Source: Kocuria sp. (GTDB lineage Bacteria; Actinomycetota; Actinomycetes; Actinomycetales; Micrococcaceae). Taken from it: 64,000 bases of DNA. A model generated the notes under the pieces. It was not told where the DNA came from. It searched no databases and saw only the letters and a list, made by a program, of their open reading frames with translations. The stretch's first letter is position 1. Each line of letters starts with the position of its first letter. The position numbers and the translations under genes were made by a program. Of this stretch, positions 24,955 to 36,640 are shown in pieces. The stretch covers positions 1 to 64,000 of the forward strand of contig JAUNHG010000001.1 of assembly GCA_030524035.1 (NCBI GenBank), read 5' to 3'.

Positions 24955-27630
24955 TCAGTACTCATCCATAGGGACGAGTGAGCGGACCTCTTCAGGGGTG
25001 GAGCAAGCTACGGCCTTGGTGGCCAGTTCTTTGCAGTGCTCCAGGGAATGCGCCCGGACCGCTGCCTTAACGGAGGCGATAGCCGGGATGGAACAGCTCA
25101 GTTCATCAACACCCAACCCCACCAAAATCGGAACGGCTTGGGGGTCGGATGCCACACCACCGCAAACGCCTAACCATTTGCCGTGCTCATGCAAAGCTGC
25201 TGCTGCTTGACCGATCAGGGTGAGTACAGCGGGGTTGCAGGAGTCCACTTGGGATGCCAGTTTGGGGTGGCCACGGTCCATGGCCAGGGTGTAGCTAGTG
25301 AGGTCGTTGGTACCCACGCTGAAGAAATCACAGCCTTCTTCGGCAGCGAACTGCCGGGCCATCACAGCAACGGAGGGAACCTCCATCATGATTCCGCAGG
25401 AAACTGCGGTGGTGATCCCGGAAGCAGCTTTTTCTTCGTCGAAAATCGCTTTGGTGGCACGCCAGTCCTGAATGGTCGCGATCATCGGGAACATCACGTG
25501 TAACTCGGCCCCGGCGTCAGCTGCCGCAAAAATGGCACGTAGCTGTGTGCGCAGCACCTCCGGTTGTTCCAACCCAACCCGCACGCCGCGTAGCCCCAAG
25601 AATGGGTTTTCTTCGTGGGGAATCGGCAAGTAGCTCAAGGGTTTGTCGCCACCCACATCCAGGGTGCGCACCACCAGTGGTTGGCCGGGTTTTAGTGCCT
25701 TGGAGCATTCAGCGTATACCGCAGCTTGCTCCTGTTCGGTGGGGGCGGTGGGGCGTTCCATGAACACAAACTCAGAACGCAGTAACCCCACACCTTCAGC
25801 ACCATGGGATGCAGCGTCGTGGGCGTCGTCAGCACCGCCAATGTTCGCCACGACGGCAACCTGGTGGCCATCGGTGGTTACGGCGGGTTCATCCTTGGCG
25901 GCGTCTTCAACAGCTTTGCGTTCTGCCATGCGACGCTGGCGGTCCTGGATACTGGCGATTTCCTGGTCCGAAAGGTTGAGCTGCAGTTTTCCGGCGGTGC
26001 CGTCGAGCACCACGCGGGAGCCTTCCGGAATGTCCAATGCACGGTCTTCAATGCCTGCTACGGCTGGGATATCCATGGAGCGGGCAATAATCGCCACGTG
26101 GGAGGATGCCCCGCCTTGTGTGGTGGCAAAGCCCACCACTTTGGAACGGTCCAGTTGCGCGGTGTCTGACGGGGTAAGGTCCTCGGCAACCAGAATGGTG
26201 CCTTCGGCCAGTTCAGCCTTTTCCTGGCGGTGACCGGTCAACACAGCCAACACACGCTGGCCGACGTCGCGCATGTCAGCGGCCCGGCCTGCCATGACTT
26301 CGTTATCCAGGCCTTCCAGCTGGGTGGCAAACCCCGTGTAGGACTCCCGCCAGGAATACGCAGCACTTTTACCAGCATCAATGTGCTTCTGAGCAGTGTT
26401 GACCAACTCTGGATCACGCAGGATTTCTTGGTGCGCGCGGAAAATTTCTGCCTTGTCGGCGGAACCTTCTGCCGTCAGTTTGTGGTCCAGCTCAGCTAAT
26501 TCAGCAATGGCGGATTGAAGGGCTGAGTCCAGTGCGGACCGTTCCTGGGTGGGATCGGATGCGGTTTCTTGTACCTCAATTTCAGTGTGGCGCAGCTGCA
26601 CCACCTGTCCAATTCCCAGGCCTGGTGAAGCGGTTACGCCCATCAAGATATTGGGGTCCCCGGAGCGGGGGGCTGCCCGAGTTTCCTGCGGAGCTTCTGC
26701 GGCAGAAGGAGTGGATACTGCCGGCGTGGCCACCGTATCTGCGGTCCCTGACGGCATGGCACCAACTTCTTCACCCAATCCGTCCTTGATCGCCTGAACC
26801 AGAGCATCCACTGCCTCTTGGGCGTCAGAGCCCGTGGCGGTGATAGTCATCTTGTCCCCATAAGCCAAAGCCATGGCCAGGATGGAAACGATGGATTTGG
26901 CGCTGCCGGATTCTTCGCCTTTATCCAGCTGAATTTCTGATTGGAATTCTTTGGCCACATTCACCAGGTTGGCAGCAGGACGTGCGTGCATGCCGGTGGG
27001 GTTAGGGATCATCACCTCAGCGGTGGCGGTTTGATCAGAACCACCCTGGCTTGCTGCAACAGCACCAGCGGCTGCTCCGGCGCCGACGGCAGCACCAGTG
27101 GCAACCCCGGAGTTCTCAGCAGCACTGGAATTCTCAGCGGTGGCGTTTTCCGTTGCCAAAGCGATGTGCGCTGCGGCGTCTTGACCTGCGGTTACCACAC
27201 CAGATACAGGTGTGAGGGCGGAGATCCGATCAGAATTCACGATCACGATCTGCGTTAGCAGGCTTTTGGCACGGGTGGCCAGGAAGTCCATGTCAAAGTC
27301 AATGAGTGGTTGACCCACGGTGACTGTGGCTCCTTGTTCCACCAAGGGGGTAAACCCTTGCCCCTGCAAGGCAACGGTGTCCAGGCCGATGTGCATTAGC
27401 ACCTCAAGGCCTTCGGTGGAGCGGATGGTAACCGCGTGGCCTGATTGCTGGAGGTCCACGACCTCACCGGCCAAGGGTGCCACGAGTTGACCGCTTAAGG
27501 GGTCAATCGAAAACCCTTCACCCATCATTTTCTGGGCGAACACTGGGTCCGGTACCTGGTCAATCGGCACCAGCACACCGGTCATGGGTGCGATGACATC
27601 AATTGTGGTGGCCGTTGTGGGCTCACTCAT
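24955..27630 (-). CDS. IIA-HPr-EI fusion phosphotransferase
   Basis: This 891-residue cytoplasmic protein combines the soluble PTS components. Residues 10-160 form a glucose-type IIA domain, with His65 (GHAVT) and the phosphorylated His80 (LMHIGLDTV). An Ala-rich linker follows, and then HPr (about 202-290) with His215 in GMHARPA and the Ser246-type regulatory site. Residues 330-891 are Enzyme I, with phospho-His511 (GGASSHVAIIAR) and Cys823 in CGGVASDP, where most EI proteins read CGEMAGD. It takes phosphate from phosphoenolpyruvate and passes it along its own chain to EIIBC. The order IIA-HPr-EI resembles NagF-type fusions. Corynebacteria usually have separate ptsI, ptsH and EII genes, so this is unusual. 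Confidence 0.92.
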   Translation of the reverse strand: MSEPTTATTIDVIAPMTGVLVPIDQVPDPVFAQKMMGEGFSIDPLSGQLVAPLAGEVVDLQQSGHAVTIRSTEGLEVLMHIGLDTVALQGQGFTPLVEQGATVTVGQPLIDFDMDFLATRAKSLLTQIVIVNSDRISALTPVSGVVTAGQDAAAHIALATENATAENSSAAENSGVATGAAVGAGAAAGAVAASQGGSDQTATAEVMIPNPTGMHARPAANLVNVAKEFQSEIQLDKGEESGSAKSIVSILAMALAYGDKMTITATGSDAQEAVDALVQAIKDGLGEEVGAMPSGTADTVATPAVSTPSAAEAPQETRAAPRSGDPNILMGVTASPGLGIGQVVQLRHTEIEVQETASDPTQERSALDSALQSAIAELAELDHKLTAEGSADKAEIFRAHQEILRDPELVNTAQKHIDAGKSAAYSWRESYTGFATQLEGLDNEVMAGRAADMRDVGQRVLAVLTGHRQEKAELAEGTILVAEDLTPSDTAQLDRSKVVGFATTQGGASSHVAIIARSMDIPAVAGIEDRALDIPEGSRVVLDGTAGKLQLNLSDQEIASIQDRQRRMAERKAVEDAAKDEPAVTTDGHQVAVVANIGGADDAHDAASHGAEGVGLLRSEFVFMERPTAPTEQEQAAVYAECSKALKPGQPLVVRTLDVGGDKPLSYLPIPHEENPFLGLRGVRVGLEQPEVLRTQLRAIFAAADAGAELHVMFPMIATIQDWRATKAIFDEEKAASGITTAVSCGIMMEVPSVAVMARQFAAEEGCDFFSVGTNDLTSYTLAMDRGHPKLASQVDSCNPAVLTLIGQAAAALHEHGKWLGVCGGVASDPQAVPILVGLGVDELSCSIPAIASVKAAVRAHSLEHCKELATKAVACSTPEEVRSLVPMDEY

Positions 27631-27873
27631 GGCGTCCCTCGTTCTCTCCTGTTGATTAGGGGCGAGCGCTATTTGCGCAATTGAACAGTAGACCCCTTTA
27701 CCCCGAAACGGGTGACGATGAGCGGTAATTTTTTGTGGGTCATTGTGGCTACTTTTGGCTTACGTAGTGTCTATGCAAGTCACGGGGAACGCTCTGCCCC
27801 GCATCCAGACACACCACACAGTGATCAACACCGCGCCCACGTGGGCTCCGCCGAGGCCTGATGCGCACCGTAC
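27631..27873 (-). promoter_or_regulatory. upstream region of the PTS operon
   Basis: These 243 bases precede the IIA-HPr-EI gene and contain no gene I can support. They should hold its promoter. No clear operator or antiterminator site was identified. Confidence 0.35.
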
Positions 27874-28128
27874 TCAAGGTGCGCGACGACTGCGGAAACT
27901 ATGCCAGATGATGAAGGCGGCAGAAATAACTAAACCCAAGACGAGAGTCAACGCACTGCCCCTTATCACATCGCTCAAACGTAATATCTCCAAGTTTCGA
28001 GGATTATTCACAAGTCCAAGATCCTCGGCTTCCATATAAACATTGAGCGAATAAAACCACAACATAAACAACCCACCCAGGCAAAATCCTAGAACATATC
28101 GAGCAATGTTAATTGCATTGAACATCAC
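27874..28128 (-). CDS. small membrane protein, two TM helices
   Basis: This 84-residue protein has two hydrophobic segments (about residues 9-30 and 56-76) with a polar loop containing LGLVNNPRNLEILRLSD. The frame starts with GTG-ATG codons at 28128/28125. The AT-rich composition is like that of the neighbour at 28218 and unlike the PTS genes. I do not recognise the family. The second helix end (WHSFRSRRAP) is strongly basic, so the C-terminus is likely cytoplasmic. Confidence 0.5.
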   Translation of the reverse strand: MMFNAINIARYVLGFCLGGLFMLWFYSLNVYMEAEDLGLVNNPRNLEILRLSDVIRGSALTLVLGLVISAAFIIWHSFRSRRAP

Positions 28129-28217
28129 GGGAGCCCTTCGCTGATGGTGGGATTTGAAATATTGGAAGGGGCCAACCGAATGGTCGACCCCTTCAAAGTC
28201 TGCGGTTATTCACGAAC

Positions 28218-28408
28218 TCAAGACTGAATCATTCGCGAATCACCCTCTCGCTTCGATTGAACCCTTCTGTCGAACAGCCCCGCAGCAATAACCAAAGCCC
28301 CAGATGCAAGCAAAACCACCCCGGGGATAGTAATGGAATCAATCACTATGAACCATGCCCCGATAATCAGAAACACACTCCCGAAACAAGCGAATAAGTA
28401 GTTTTCAT
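28218..28408 (-). pseudogene. small two-TM membrane protein gene, apparently frameshifted
   Basis: A good start (AGGGAAG before ATG at 28408) opens a frame that stops after 13 codons (MKTTYSLVSGVCF). A different frame continues from the same point as a clear membrane protein (SVFLIIGAWFIVIDSITIP, then a second helix and a basic tail ending in RMIQS) but has no proper start. A one-base change near 28370-28380 would join the two. It is either a damaged gene, a sequencing error or a small protein with a rare start. Composition matches the small membrane gene at 27874. Confidence 0.4.
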
Positions 28409-28567
28409 GATTCTTCCCTGGCGTGAGTTTATTTGAGGACCTTAGCACAAGGGCCCGCAGCCGTAGCCGTAGTGCCCGCCAGACCACGATGTACGAGCGC
28501 ACCAACAACCTGAGCAAACACCTCGCCAAGCAAGCCTTCCACCAGCGCATCCTCATCACCGAAGACG

Positions 28568-28605
28568 AAAAAGCGGTGGTCCAGCTCATTGAGCTGGACC
28601 ACCGC
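28568..28605 (-). terminator. Rho-independent terminator after tRNA-Ala
   Basis: A 16-base-pair stem (28573-28588 with 28590-28605) is followed on the minus strand by TTTTT (28568-28572). It ends the minus-strand transcript that contains the tRNA genes and possibly gyrA. Confidence 0.9.
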
Positions 28606-28646
28606 CCTCGCACCCAACGATGTCAGATGTTCTGGTACATCCAGTG

Positions 28647-28722
28647 TGGTGGAGGCAAGGGGACTCGAACCCCTAACCCTCTGCTTGCAAAGCAGATGCG
28701 CTACCAATTGCGCCATGCCCCC
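28647..28722 (-). tRNA. tRNA-Ala(UGC)
   Basis: The cloverleaf is complete: acceptor GGGGGCA pairs with TGCCTCC and includes the G3-U70 pair that marks alanine tRNAs. The anticodon loop is TTTGCAA (anticodon TGC) and the T arm reads GGTTCGAGTCC. The 3' CCA is encoded. It stands in the conserved gyrA-tRNAIle-tRNAAla order. Confidence 0.97.
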
Positions 28723-28758
28723 GTGTTGCCGGACAAACCGACACGGTCGCTGAGTAGT

Positions 28759-28890
28759 TTACTCAACAGAATCGGTTGCTTCACGCCATGCTTGACGATC
28801 AGCTTCCTGCGTCTGGATTCGCTGGTTGGCGAACCCTGCTGCAATCGCTCCCGTAGCAAGCACCGCTACGGTCAGAAAAACTTTCTTCAC
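28759..28890 (-). CDS. DLW-39-family small protein
   Basis: This 43-residue protein starts at GTG with AAGGA before it. It has a hydrophobic N-terminal helix (VFLTVAVLATGAIAAGFA) and ends in DRQAWREATDSVE. This matches the DLW-39 family, found between gyrA and the tRNA genes in actinobacteria, whose function is unknown; the DLW signature itself is altered here (DRQAW). It lies between tRNA-Ile and tRNA-Ala on the same strand. Confidence 0.8.
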   Translation of the reverse strand: MKKVFLTVAVLATGAIAAGFANQRIQTQEADRQAWREATDSVE

Positions 28891-28923
28891 GTCGCAAATC
28901 CTTGCTCTGGCCAATCAATTGCG

Positions 28924-28997
28924 TGGGCGTACCAGGAATTGAACCTGGGACCTCTTCGTTATCAGCGAAGCGCTCTAACCGTCTGAGCTATACGCCC
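28924..28997 (-). tRNA. tRNA-Ile(GAU)
   Basis: Acceptor arms GGGCGTA and TACGCCC pair perfectly, the anticodon loop is CTGATAA (anticodon GAT) and the T arm reads GGTTCAATTCC. CCA is not encoded. It follows the gyrA-DUF3566 unit as in related genomes. Confidence 0.97.
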
Positions 28998-29085
28998 ATC
29001 AACCCTGAACTACGCCCAGGACCGAGAAAAGACACTACACGATGATTTACCGGCTCTACAAACCGGTACCCCAGCATGATACGGC

Positions 29086-29565
29086 TCAGTCGTCCGTGAG
29101 TGTCAGCCCAATGCCACCAATCAAACCAGCCGCCAGGTTGTAGAGCACCGCCCCCAACACAGCCACCAAGGTCAACAGAATCACATTGACCACCGACACC
29201 ACCGTCGCCATCACGGCCACCTGACCCAGCGACACCACATCACGAATATCCGTTGACCCTTCTGGCCCGGACAGCATGCCCATGAGCTCGTTAATGCCAT
29301 CGAACAGACCCGTGAGGTCCATCAGAATCCACAGCAGCACGGAAGCCACCAACGTGATGATTCCCAAAGCCACGGAGAACAAGAAGGCAAGTTTTAAAAC
29401 CGACCAAGGGTCAACCCGGGAAACAACCAAGCGCGCGCGGCGTACCTTGGCCCGGGGGGCTGGCCGCACCAAGCCTTTAGTGGAAGACCTGGGGTTGCCT
29501 TTGACACTTGCAGCCGACTTAGCTGTGGTTCGGCCGCTCGTGTGTGAACCTGCCTCCGGGCTCAT
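29086..29565 (-). CDS. DUF3566 membrane protein
   Basis: This 159-residue protein has a basic, Ser/Thr/Pro-rich cytoplasmic N-terminus (about 50 residues) and two long TM helices (about 55-85 and 115-150) with the DUF3566 pattern ([18 protein letters not shown], then [25 protein letters not shown]). It overlaps the gyrA stop by four bases, so it is translated with gyrA. The family is restricted to actinobacteria, is always near gyrA and has no proven role. Confidence 0.9.
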   Translation of the reverse strand: MSPEAGSHTSGRTTAKSAASVKGNPRSSTKGLVRPAPRAKVRRARLVVSRVDPWSVLKLAFLFSVALGIITLVASVLLWILMDLTGLFDGINELMGMLSGPEGSTDIRDVVSLGQVAVMATVVSVVNVILLTLVAVLGAVLYNLAAGLIGGIGLTLTDD

Positions 29566-32210
29566 TCGTCACCTCCGTTGTGTTCTTCGTCCAACGTTAC
29601 GTCATCCGAATCAGCTGATGCTGCCACGGGCACTCCACTTTCCGGCTCTGTTGCGCCAGGATTTTCACCCTCGACTGCCTCATCCGCGCTCCCCACAGCA
29701 GCGTCTTCCATTTGTCGCTCGGCATTCCAAGCCACGCCCACAATCGAATCGTTCGCAGCGGGCTTGGCAAAAATCACGCCCATGGTGTCACGCCCCTTCG
29801 CAGGAACTTCTGCAACAGCAGAACGCACCACCTTGCCGGATGACATCACCACCATGACTTCATCATTCTCACCCACGATCAACGCACCAGCGAGTTTGCC
29901 ACGGTCGTCGTCCAGCTTGGCAACCTTAATCCCCAAACCACCACGGCCCTGCACACGGTACTGGTCCACAATCGTGCGTTTAGCGTAACCACCTTCGGTC
30001 ACCACAAACACAAAGCTTTCCGTACCGTCACGCACCACCTGCGCGGCCAAAAGTTCGTCGTCGGCCCGGAACTTCATACCGGTCACCCCGGATGTCGCAC
30101 GACCCATTGGCCGCAAAGCGTCATTCGTGGCACTAAACCGCAAGGATTGACCATGACGGGAGACCAAAAGCAAATCGTCATCAGTAGATACCAACTTGGC
30201 TGACACCAGTTCGTCCCCATCCCGCAAGTTAATCGCAATCACACCTGCGGCACGGTTCGTGTCGTAATCTTCCAGTCGCGTCTTCTTCACCAAACCACGG
30301 CGGGTAGCCAACACCAGGTATGGGGCGTCCTGATACGTCTCCAACTCCATAACCTGGGCAATGTGTTCATCAGGCTGAAAAGCCATGATGTTAGCCACAT
30401 GTTGGCCCTTCGCATCACGTCCGGCTTCCTGAAGTTCGTAAGCCTTAATGCGGTACACGCGGCCAAAGTTCGTGAAAAACAAAATCCACCGATGGGTGGT
30501 GGTCGTAAAGAAATGCTCTACGACGTCATCCCCACGCAATGTGGCCCCTCGAATCCCCTTACCACCACGACGCTGGGCACGGTATTCATCCGAACGGGTG
30601 CGCTTAACGTACCCACCGCGAGTAATGGTGACCACCACGTCTTCTTCCGGTATGAGGTCTTCAACAGACATATCGCCGTCAAAGCCCATCAGAATTTCCG
30701 TACGGCGGTCATCACCATAGCGCTGAACGATTTCCGCAAGTTCTTCGGAAATGATCTGCCGTTGACGTTCTTCGGACGCCAAAATCGCCTGGTAGTTACG
30801 GATCATCTCTTCGAGTTCCGCAAACCGGTCCTGGATCTTTTGCCGCTCCAAAGCAGCCAAGCGACGCAGCTGCATGTTGAGGATTGCTTGTGCTTGTTCC
30901 TCATCAATATCCAGAAGCTCCATCAACCCCGTGCGGGCTTCATCTGGTGTCGGAGAACGTCGAATCAACGCAATGACTTCATCCAACGCATCCAACGCTT
31001 TGAGCAGTCCACGCAAAATATGCGCTTCTTCCTCAGCCTGCCGCAAACGGTACTGGGTCCGTCGAACAATCACTTCAATCTGGTGTTTAACCCAGTGGCG
31101 AATGAAAGCATCTAAGGACAGCGTGCGCGGCACACCATCCACCAAAGCCAACATGTTGGCTGAGAAGTTTTCCTGCAGTGGTGTGTGTTTGTACAGGTTG
31201 TTGAGCACCACCTTGGGAATGGCGTCACGCTTGAGCACGATCACCAGACGCTGCCCGGTTCGCCCGGAGGTTTCATCGCGCATATCCGCAATCCCCGGAA
31301 TCTTGCCGTCTTTGGCAAGTTCGGCGATTTTCACGGCCAGGTTGTCCGGGTTCACCATGTAGGGCAGTTCCGTGACCACCAGGCACGTGCGGCCATGGAT
31401 TTCTTCCACGTTCACCACTGCGCGCATCTTGATGGAACCACGCCCGGTCCGGTAAGCATCTTCAATGCCCTTGTGGCCCAGGATTTGTGCACCTGTCGGG
31501 AAGTCAGGCCCCTTGATTCGCTGCAGTAGGGCCTCGAGTAACTCCTCTCGGGATGCCTCTGGGTTCTTGAGCGCCCACTGCACACCATCTGCCAGTTCCC
31601 GCAGGTTGTGCGGCGGAATGTTGGTAGCCATACCCACGGCAATACCGGAAGACCCATTAGCCAGCAGATTCGGGAACCGTGATGGCAGAACCACGGGCTC
31701 CTGGTTTTTGCCGTCGTAATTGTCCTGGAAATCCACAGTTTCTTCATGGATATCCCGGACCATCTCCATGGCCAGGGGAGCCATCTTGGTTTCCGTATAC
31801 CGGGGGGCAGCCGCCCCGTCGTTCCCGGGGGAACCAAAATTGCCCTGACCAAGCGCCAAGGGGTAACGCATGACCCAGTCTTGGATCAGGCGCACCAAGG
31901 CATCGTAGATCGCCGAGTCACTGTGGGGGTGGTAATGCCCCATGACATCACCCACCACACGCGCACACTTATTAAACGAACGGTCCGGACGGAAGCCGCC
32001 GTCGTACATCGTGTAAATCACGCGCCGGTGCACGGGCTTTAATCCGTCGCGCACATCCGGTAATGCACGTCCCACAATGACCGCCATGGCGTAATCCAGG
32101 TAGGACCGTTGCATTTCGGTCTGTAGGTCAACCTGCTCCACACGTTCAGCGATCAAATCGCCGGTCAGTGTGGTGGGTTCCTGGGGCGTTTCCTGAGTTT
32201 TATCACTCAT
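29562..32210 (-). CDS. gyrA: DNA gyrase subunit A
   Basis: This is the 882-residue breakage-reunion subunit of gyrase, which with GyrB introduces negative supercoils using ATP. The catalytic Tyr138 lies in PRYTETKM. The quinolone-resistance region reads [13 protein letters not shown], with Ser97 where E. coli Gly81 and M. tuberculosis Gly88 stand. The C-terminal beta-propeller carries the GyrA-box-like [10 protein letters not shown]. The C-terminal tail is acidic. GyrB lies 102 bases upstream on the same strand and DUF3566 follows by a four-base overlap. Confidence 0.97.
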   Translation of the reverse strand: MSDKTQETPQEPTTLTGDLIAERVEQVDLQTEMQRSYLDYAMAVIVGRALPDVRDGLKPVHRRVIYTMYDGGFRPDRSFNKCARVVGDVMGHYHPHSDSAIYDALVRLIQDWVMRYPLALGQGNFGSPGNDGAAAPRYTETKMAPLAMEMVRDIHEETVDFQDNYDGKNQEPVVLPSRFPNLLANGSSGIAVGMATNIPPHNLRELADGVQWALKNPEASREELLEALLQRIKGPDFPTGAQILGHKGIEDAYRTGRGSIKMRAVVNVEEIHGRTCLVVTELPYMVNPDNLAVKIAELAKDGKIPGIADMRDETSGRTGQRLVIVLKRDAIPKVVLNNLYKHTPLQENFSANMLALVDGVPRTLSLDAFIRHWVKHQIEVIVRRTQYRLRQAEEEAHILRGLLKALDALDEVIALIRRSPTPDEARTGLMELLDIDEEQAQAILNMQLRRLAALERQKIQDRFAELEEMIRNYQAILASEERQRQIISEELAEIVQRYGDDRRTEILMGFDGDMSVEDLIPEEDVVVTITRGGYVKRTRSDEYRAQRRGGKGIRGATLRGDDVVEHFFTTTTHRWILFFTNFGRVYRIKAYELQEAGRDAKGQHVANIMAFQPDEHIAQVMELETYQDAPYLVLATRRGLVKKTRLEDYDTNRAAGVIAINLRDGDELVSAKLVSTDDDLLLVSRHGQSLRFSATNDALRPMGRATSGVTGMKFRADDELLAAQVVRDGTESFVFVVTEGGYAKRTIVDQYRVQGRGGLGIKVAKLDDDRGKLAGALIVGENDEVMVVMSSGKVVRSAVAEVPAKGRDTMGVIFAKPAANDSIVGVAWNAERQMEDAAVGSADEAVEGENPGATEPESGVPVAASADSDDVTLDEEHNGGDE

Positions 32211-32312
32211 TGCTGCCTGGTCCGTTCTTGTCTCAGAATGTCTTTACTCCCTGCTGTACCGTCCCTCAAACCAACTGCCACAAGTGAGCATGTCGCTGAG
32301 GGAATATGTGGA

Positions 32313-34775
<2,463 letters not shown>

Positions 34776-35384
34776 TCATCCATAGGTATCACGGGGCCCA
34801 CGTCCACGCACCGTTCGTGGGCCATGTTTCCAGCTAGGGGCCACCGGACCCTGGATGAGCAAGCGCGTGACAATGCCAGGCCCCAAGTGATCAGTTACTT
34901 TCTGGAGCACATCAGATTCGATGATTTTCAGGTGCGACGCATACACCGTCGATGAACAGCGCACCGTCAGCACAGTGTCTTCAAAAACTTCTGGAACGGT
35001 GTTCTGTGCTACGGATTCCCCCACAATATGCGGCCACTGCTCCATAACCGACCACACGTTAACCGGCGTACGCCATCCTCGGCTTGCCAAGAACTTGTCC
35101 AACACCGCACCCATAATTTGGGGGTCCCTCCGGGAAACACCCGCGCCGGAATACCCCCCCATTTGGCGAGGGTCAGCCTGTTCTTCCCGCTCACGTACCG
35201 GGGAGGCTCGTACTGCTTCCATAGCTGCACCAAAATGGCGCAGACTAGCTTTAGCTGCAGCTCCGTATATTCGTCCTTGCCCACGAACTTCAGCAGCTTG
35301 GCGGAACCTCATCAATGTAGCCGCTGCAGCATCCACGTGATCGGGGATGTGCACAATGTTGAGGTTCTCATCGTCAGTGTTCAT
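34776..35384 (-). CDS. DUF721 (DciA-like) protein
   Basis: This 202-residue protein has a mostly helical N-terminal part (DHVDAAAATLMRFRQAAEVRGQG) and a C-terminal KH-like region (GWRTPVNVWSVMEQWPHIVGESVAQNTVPEVFEDTVLTVRCSST) that defines DUF721. The family includes DciA, the helicase-loading protein of most bacteria, so a role in replication initiation is expected from its position between recF and gyrB. Its ATG at 35384 overlaps the end of recF by 11 bases, which implies coupling. Confidence 0.9.
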   Translation of the reverse strand: MNTDDENLNIVHIPDHVDAAAATLMRFRQAAEVRGQGRIYGAAAKASLRHFGAAMEAVRASPVREREEQADPRQMGGYSGAGVSRRDPQIMGAVLDKFLASRGWRTPVNVWSVMEQWPHIVGESVAQNTVPEVFEDTVLTVRCSSTVYASHLKIIESDVLQKVTDHLGPGIVTRLLIQGPVAPSWKHGPRTVRGRGPRDTYG

Positions 35385-36579
35385 CGCCAGGCACCACCAG
35401 TGGTGTATCACGTGGTACTGCGTGACCTGGGCTGACCCGAATCACCCTAATTTGTTGGTTTTCATCACGCAAAACCTGCGGCACATCAGCACCCACAGCC
35501 GCTGTCACCAAAACCTGTTCCGCTTCAGTAACTGCATGAGCTAAACGATCCCGACGCCGTGCATCTAGTTCCGCAAAAACATCGTCCAAGATCAAGATGG
35601 GTGAGGACCCTTCGGTCCGGTCATCGTCCACATGCACGTACCACGAACCCAAACGCAACGCTAAAGCATAGGACCACATTTCGCCGTGGGATGCGTATCC
35701 GCGTGCGGGAAGTTCACCTAACACCAGTTCCAATTCATCCCGGTGCGGACCTACCAAGGACGTAGCACGGTCAATTTCCTTCTCTTGCATCTTTTCGCAG
35801 GATTCCAACAGTAGTTCCCTAAGGTCAGCCACACTTAACCGCTCCAGTCGTTCCACCTGACCGTCAGCTTCTTCGGGGAGGGTGGATGAATGATACCGTA
35901 AAGACGGCAAACGGGGTCCATCAGATAATTGTGAGTAGGCTCGGTGAACCTCAGGTATCAAAGCTTTGATGAGCTGAATCCGGGCGTGCAATATTTGGGA
36001 ACCTGTGGTGGCCAAGTGCTCATTCCACGCAGACAAACTCGCACGGTGGTTTTCTGTCACTGGCCCTGCAGACCGTGCAGATTTCAGTAAAGCGTTACGT
36101 TGCCTGATGGTTTTGTCATAATCAGCACGAACCCCTGCCAGGAATGGACGCATGGAAACAGCCAAGTCATCAAGGAAATCCCGACGATAGGAAGGATCAC
36201 CCTTGATCAGTGCCAAGTCCTCAGGCGAAAACAGAACAGTGTGAACGGTACCCAAGGCTTCTCGTGCTCGTGTGGCTGCCCCTCTGTTGATCGCCACTGT
36301 ATTGGGCTTACCAGTTTCTATAGCAAACTCTAAGGTGGTGCGGTGTCGGGCACGGCGAACCACTGCACGAATCAGGGCACGATGTGCGCCCATCCGAATC
36401 ATCGGTGCTGTGGTGGCCACCCGATGAGACCTCAATGTGGCGGTGTAATCCACGGCTTCCACAATGTTGGTTTTTCCCACACCGTTCGGACCCAAAAACA
36501 CTGTAATTCCAGGAGCCAGTTGCAGGTTCAACGATTCATAGGTGCGGAAGTCCACCAGTGCTAGCGATTCGACATGCAC
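35374..36579 (-). CDS. recF: DNA recombination and repair protein RecF
   Basis: This 401-residue SMC-like ATPase promotes RecA loading at gaps. Walker A GPNGVGKTN is near the N-terminus, and the C-terminal Walker B reads PILILDDVFAELDARRR. The dnaA-dnaN-recF order is the conserved origin arrangement. It starts at GTG 61 bases downstream of dnaN. Confidence 0.95.
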   Translation of the reverse strand: MHVESLALVDFRTYESLNLQLAPGITVFLGPNGVGKTNIVEAVDYTATLRSHRVATTAPMIRMGAHRALIRAVVRRARHRTTLEFAIETGKPNTVAINRGAATRAREALGTVHTVLFSPEDLALIKGDPSYRRDFLDDLAVSMRPFLAGVRADYDKTIRQRNALLKSARSAGPVTENHRASLSAWNEHLATTGSQILHARIQLIKALIPEVHRAYSQLSDGPRLPSLRYHSSTLPEEADGQVERLERLSVADLRELLLESCEKMQEKEIDRATSLVGPHRDELELVLGELPARGYASHGEMWSYALALRLGSWYVHVDDDRTEGSSPILILDDVFAELDARRRDRLAHAVTEAEQVLVTAAVGADVPQVLRDENQQIRVIRVSPGHAVPRDTPLVVPGDEH

Positions 36580-36640
36580 TGCGACTCCTATCTACCGAAA
36601 ATACTGCAACCAGCAAAGGCCGTGAGCCTGGCTAGACCAC

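Noticed and set aside
28423-28986. Plus-strand frame across both tRNA genes
   Set aside because: It runs through the terminator and tRNA-Ala on the opposite strand and cannot be a gene.
30363-31115. 250-codon plus-strand frame opposite gyrA
   Set aside because: It is antisense to conserved gyrA sequence, without a ribosome binding site or recognisable motif.
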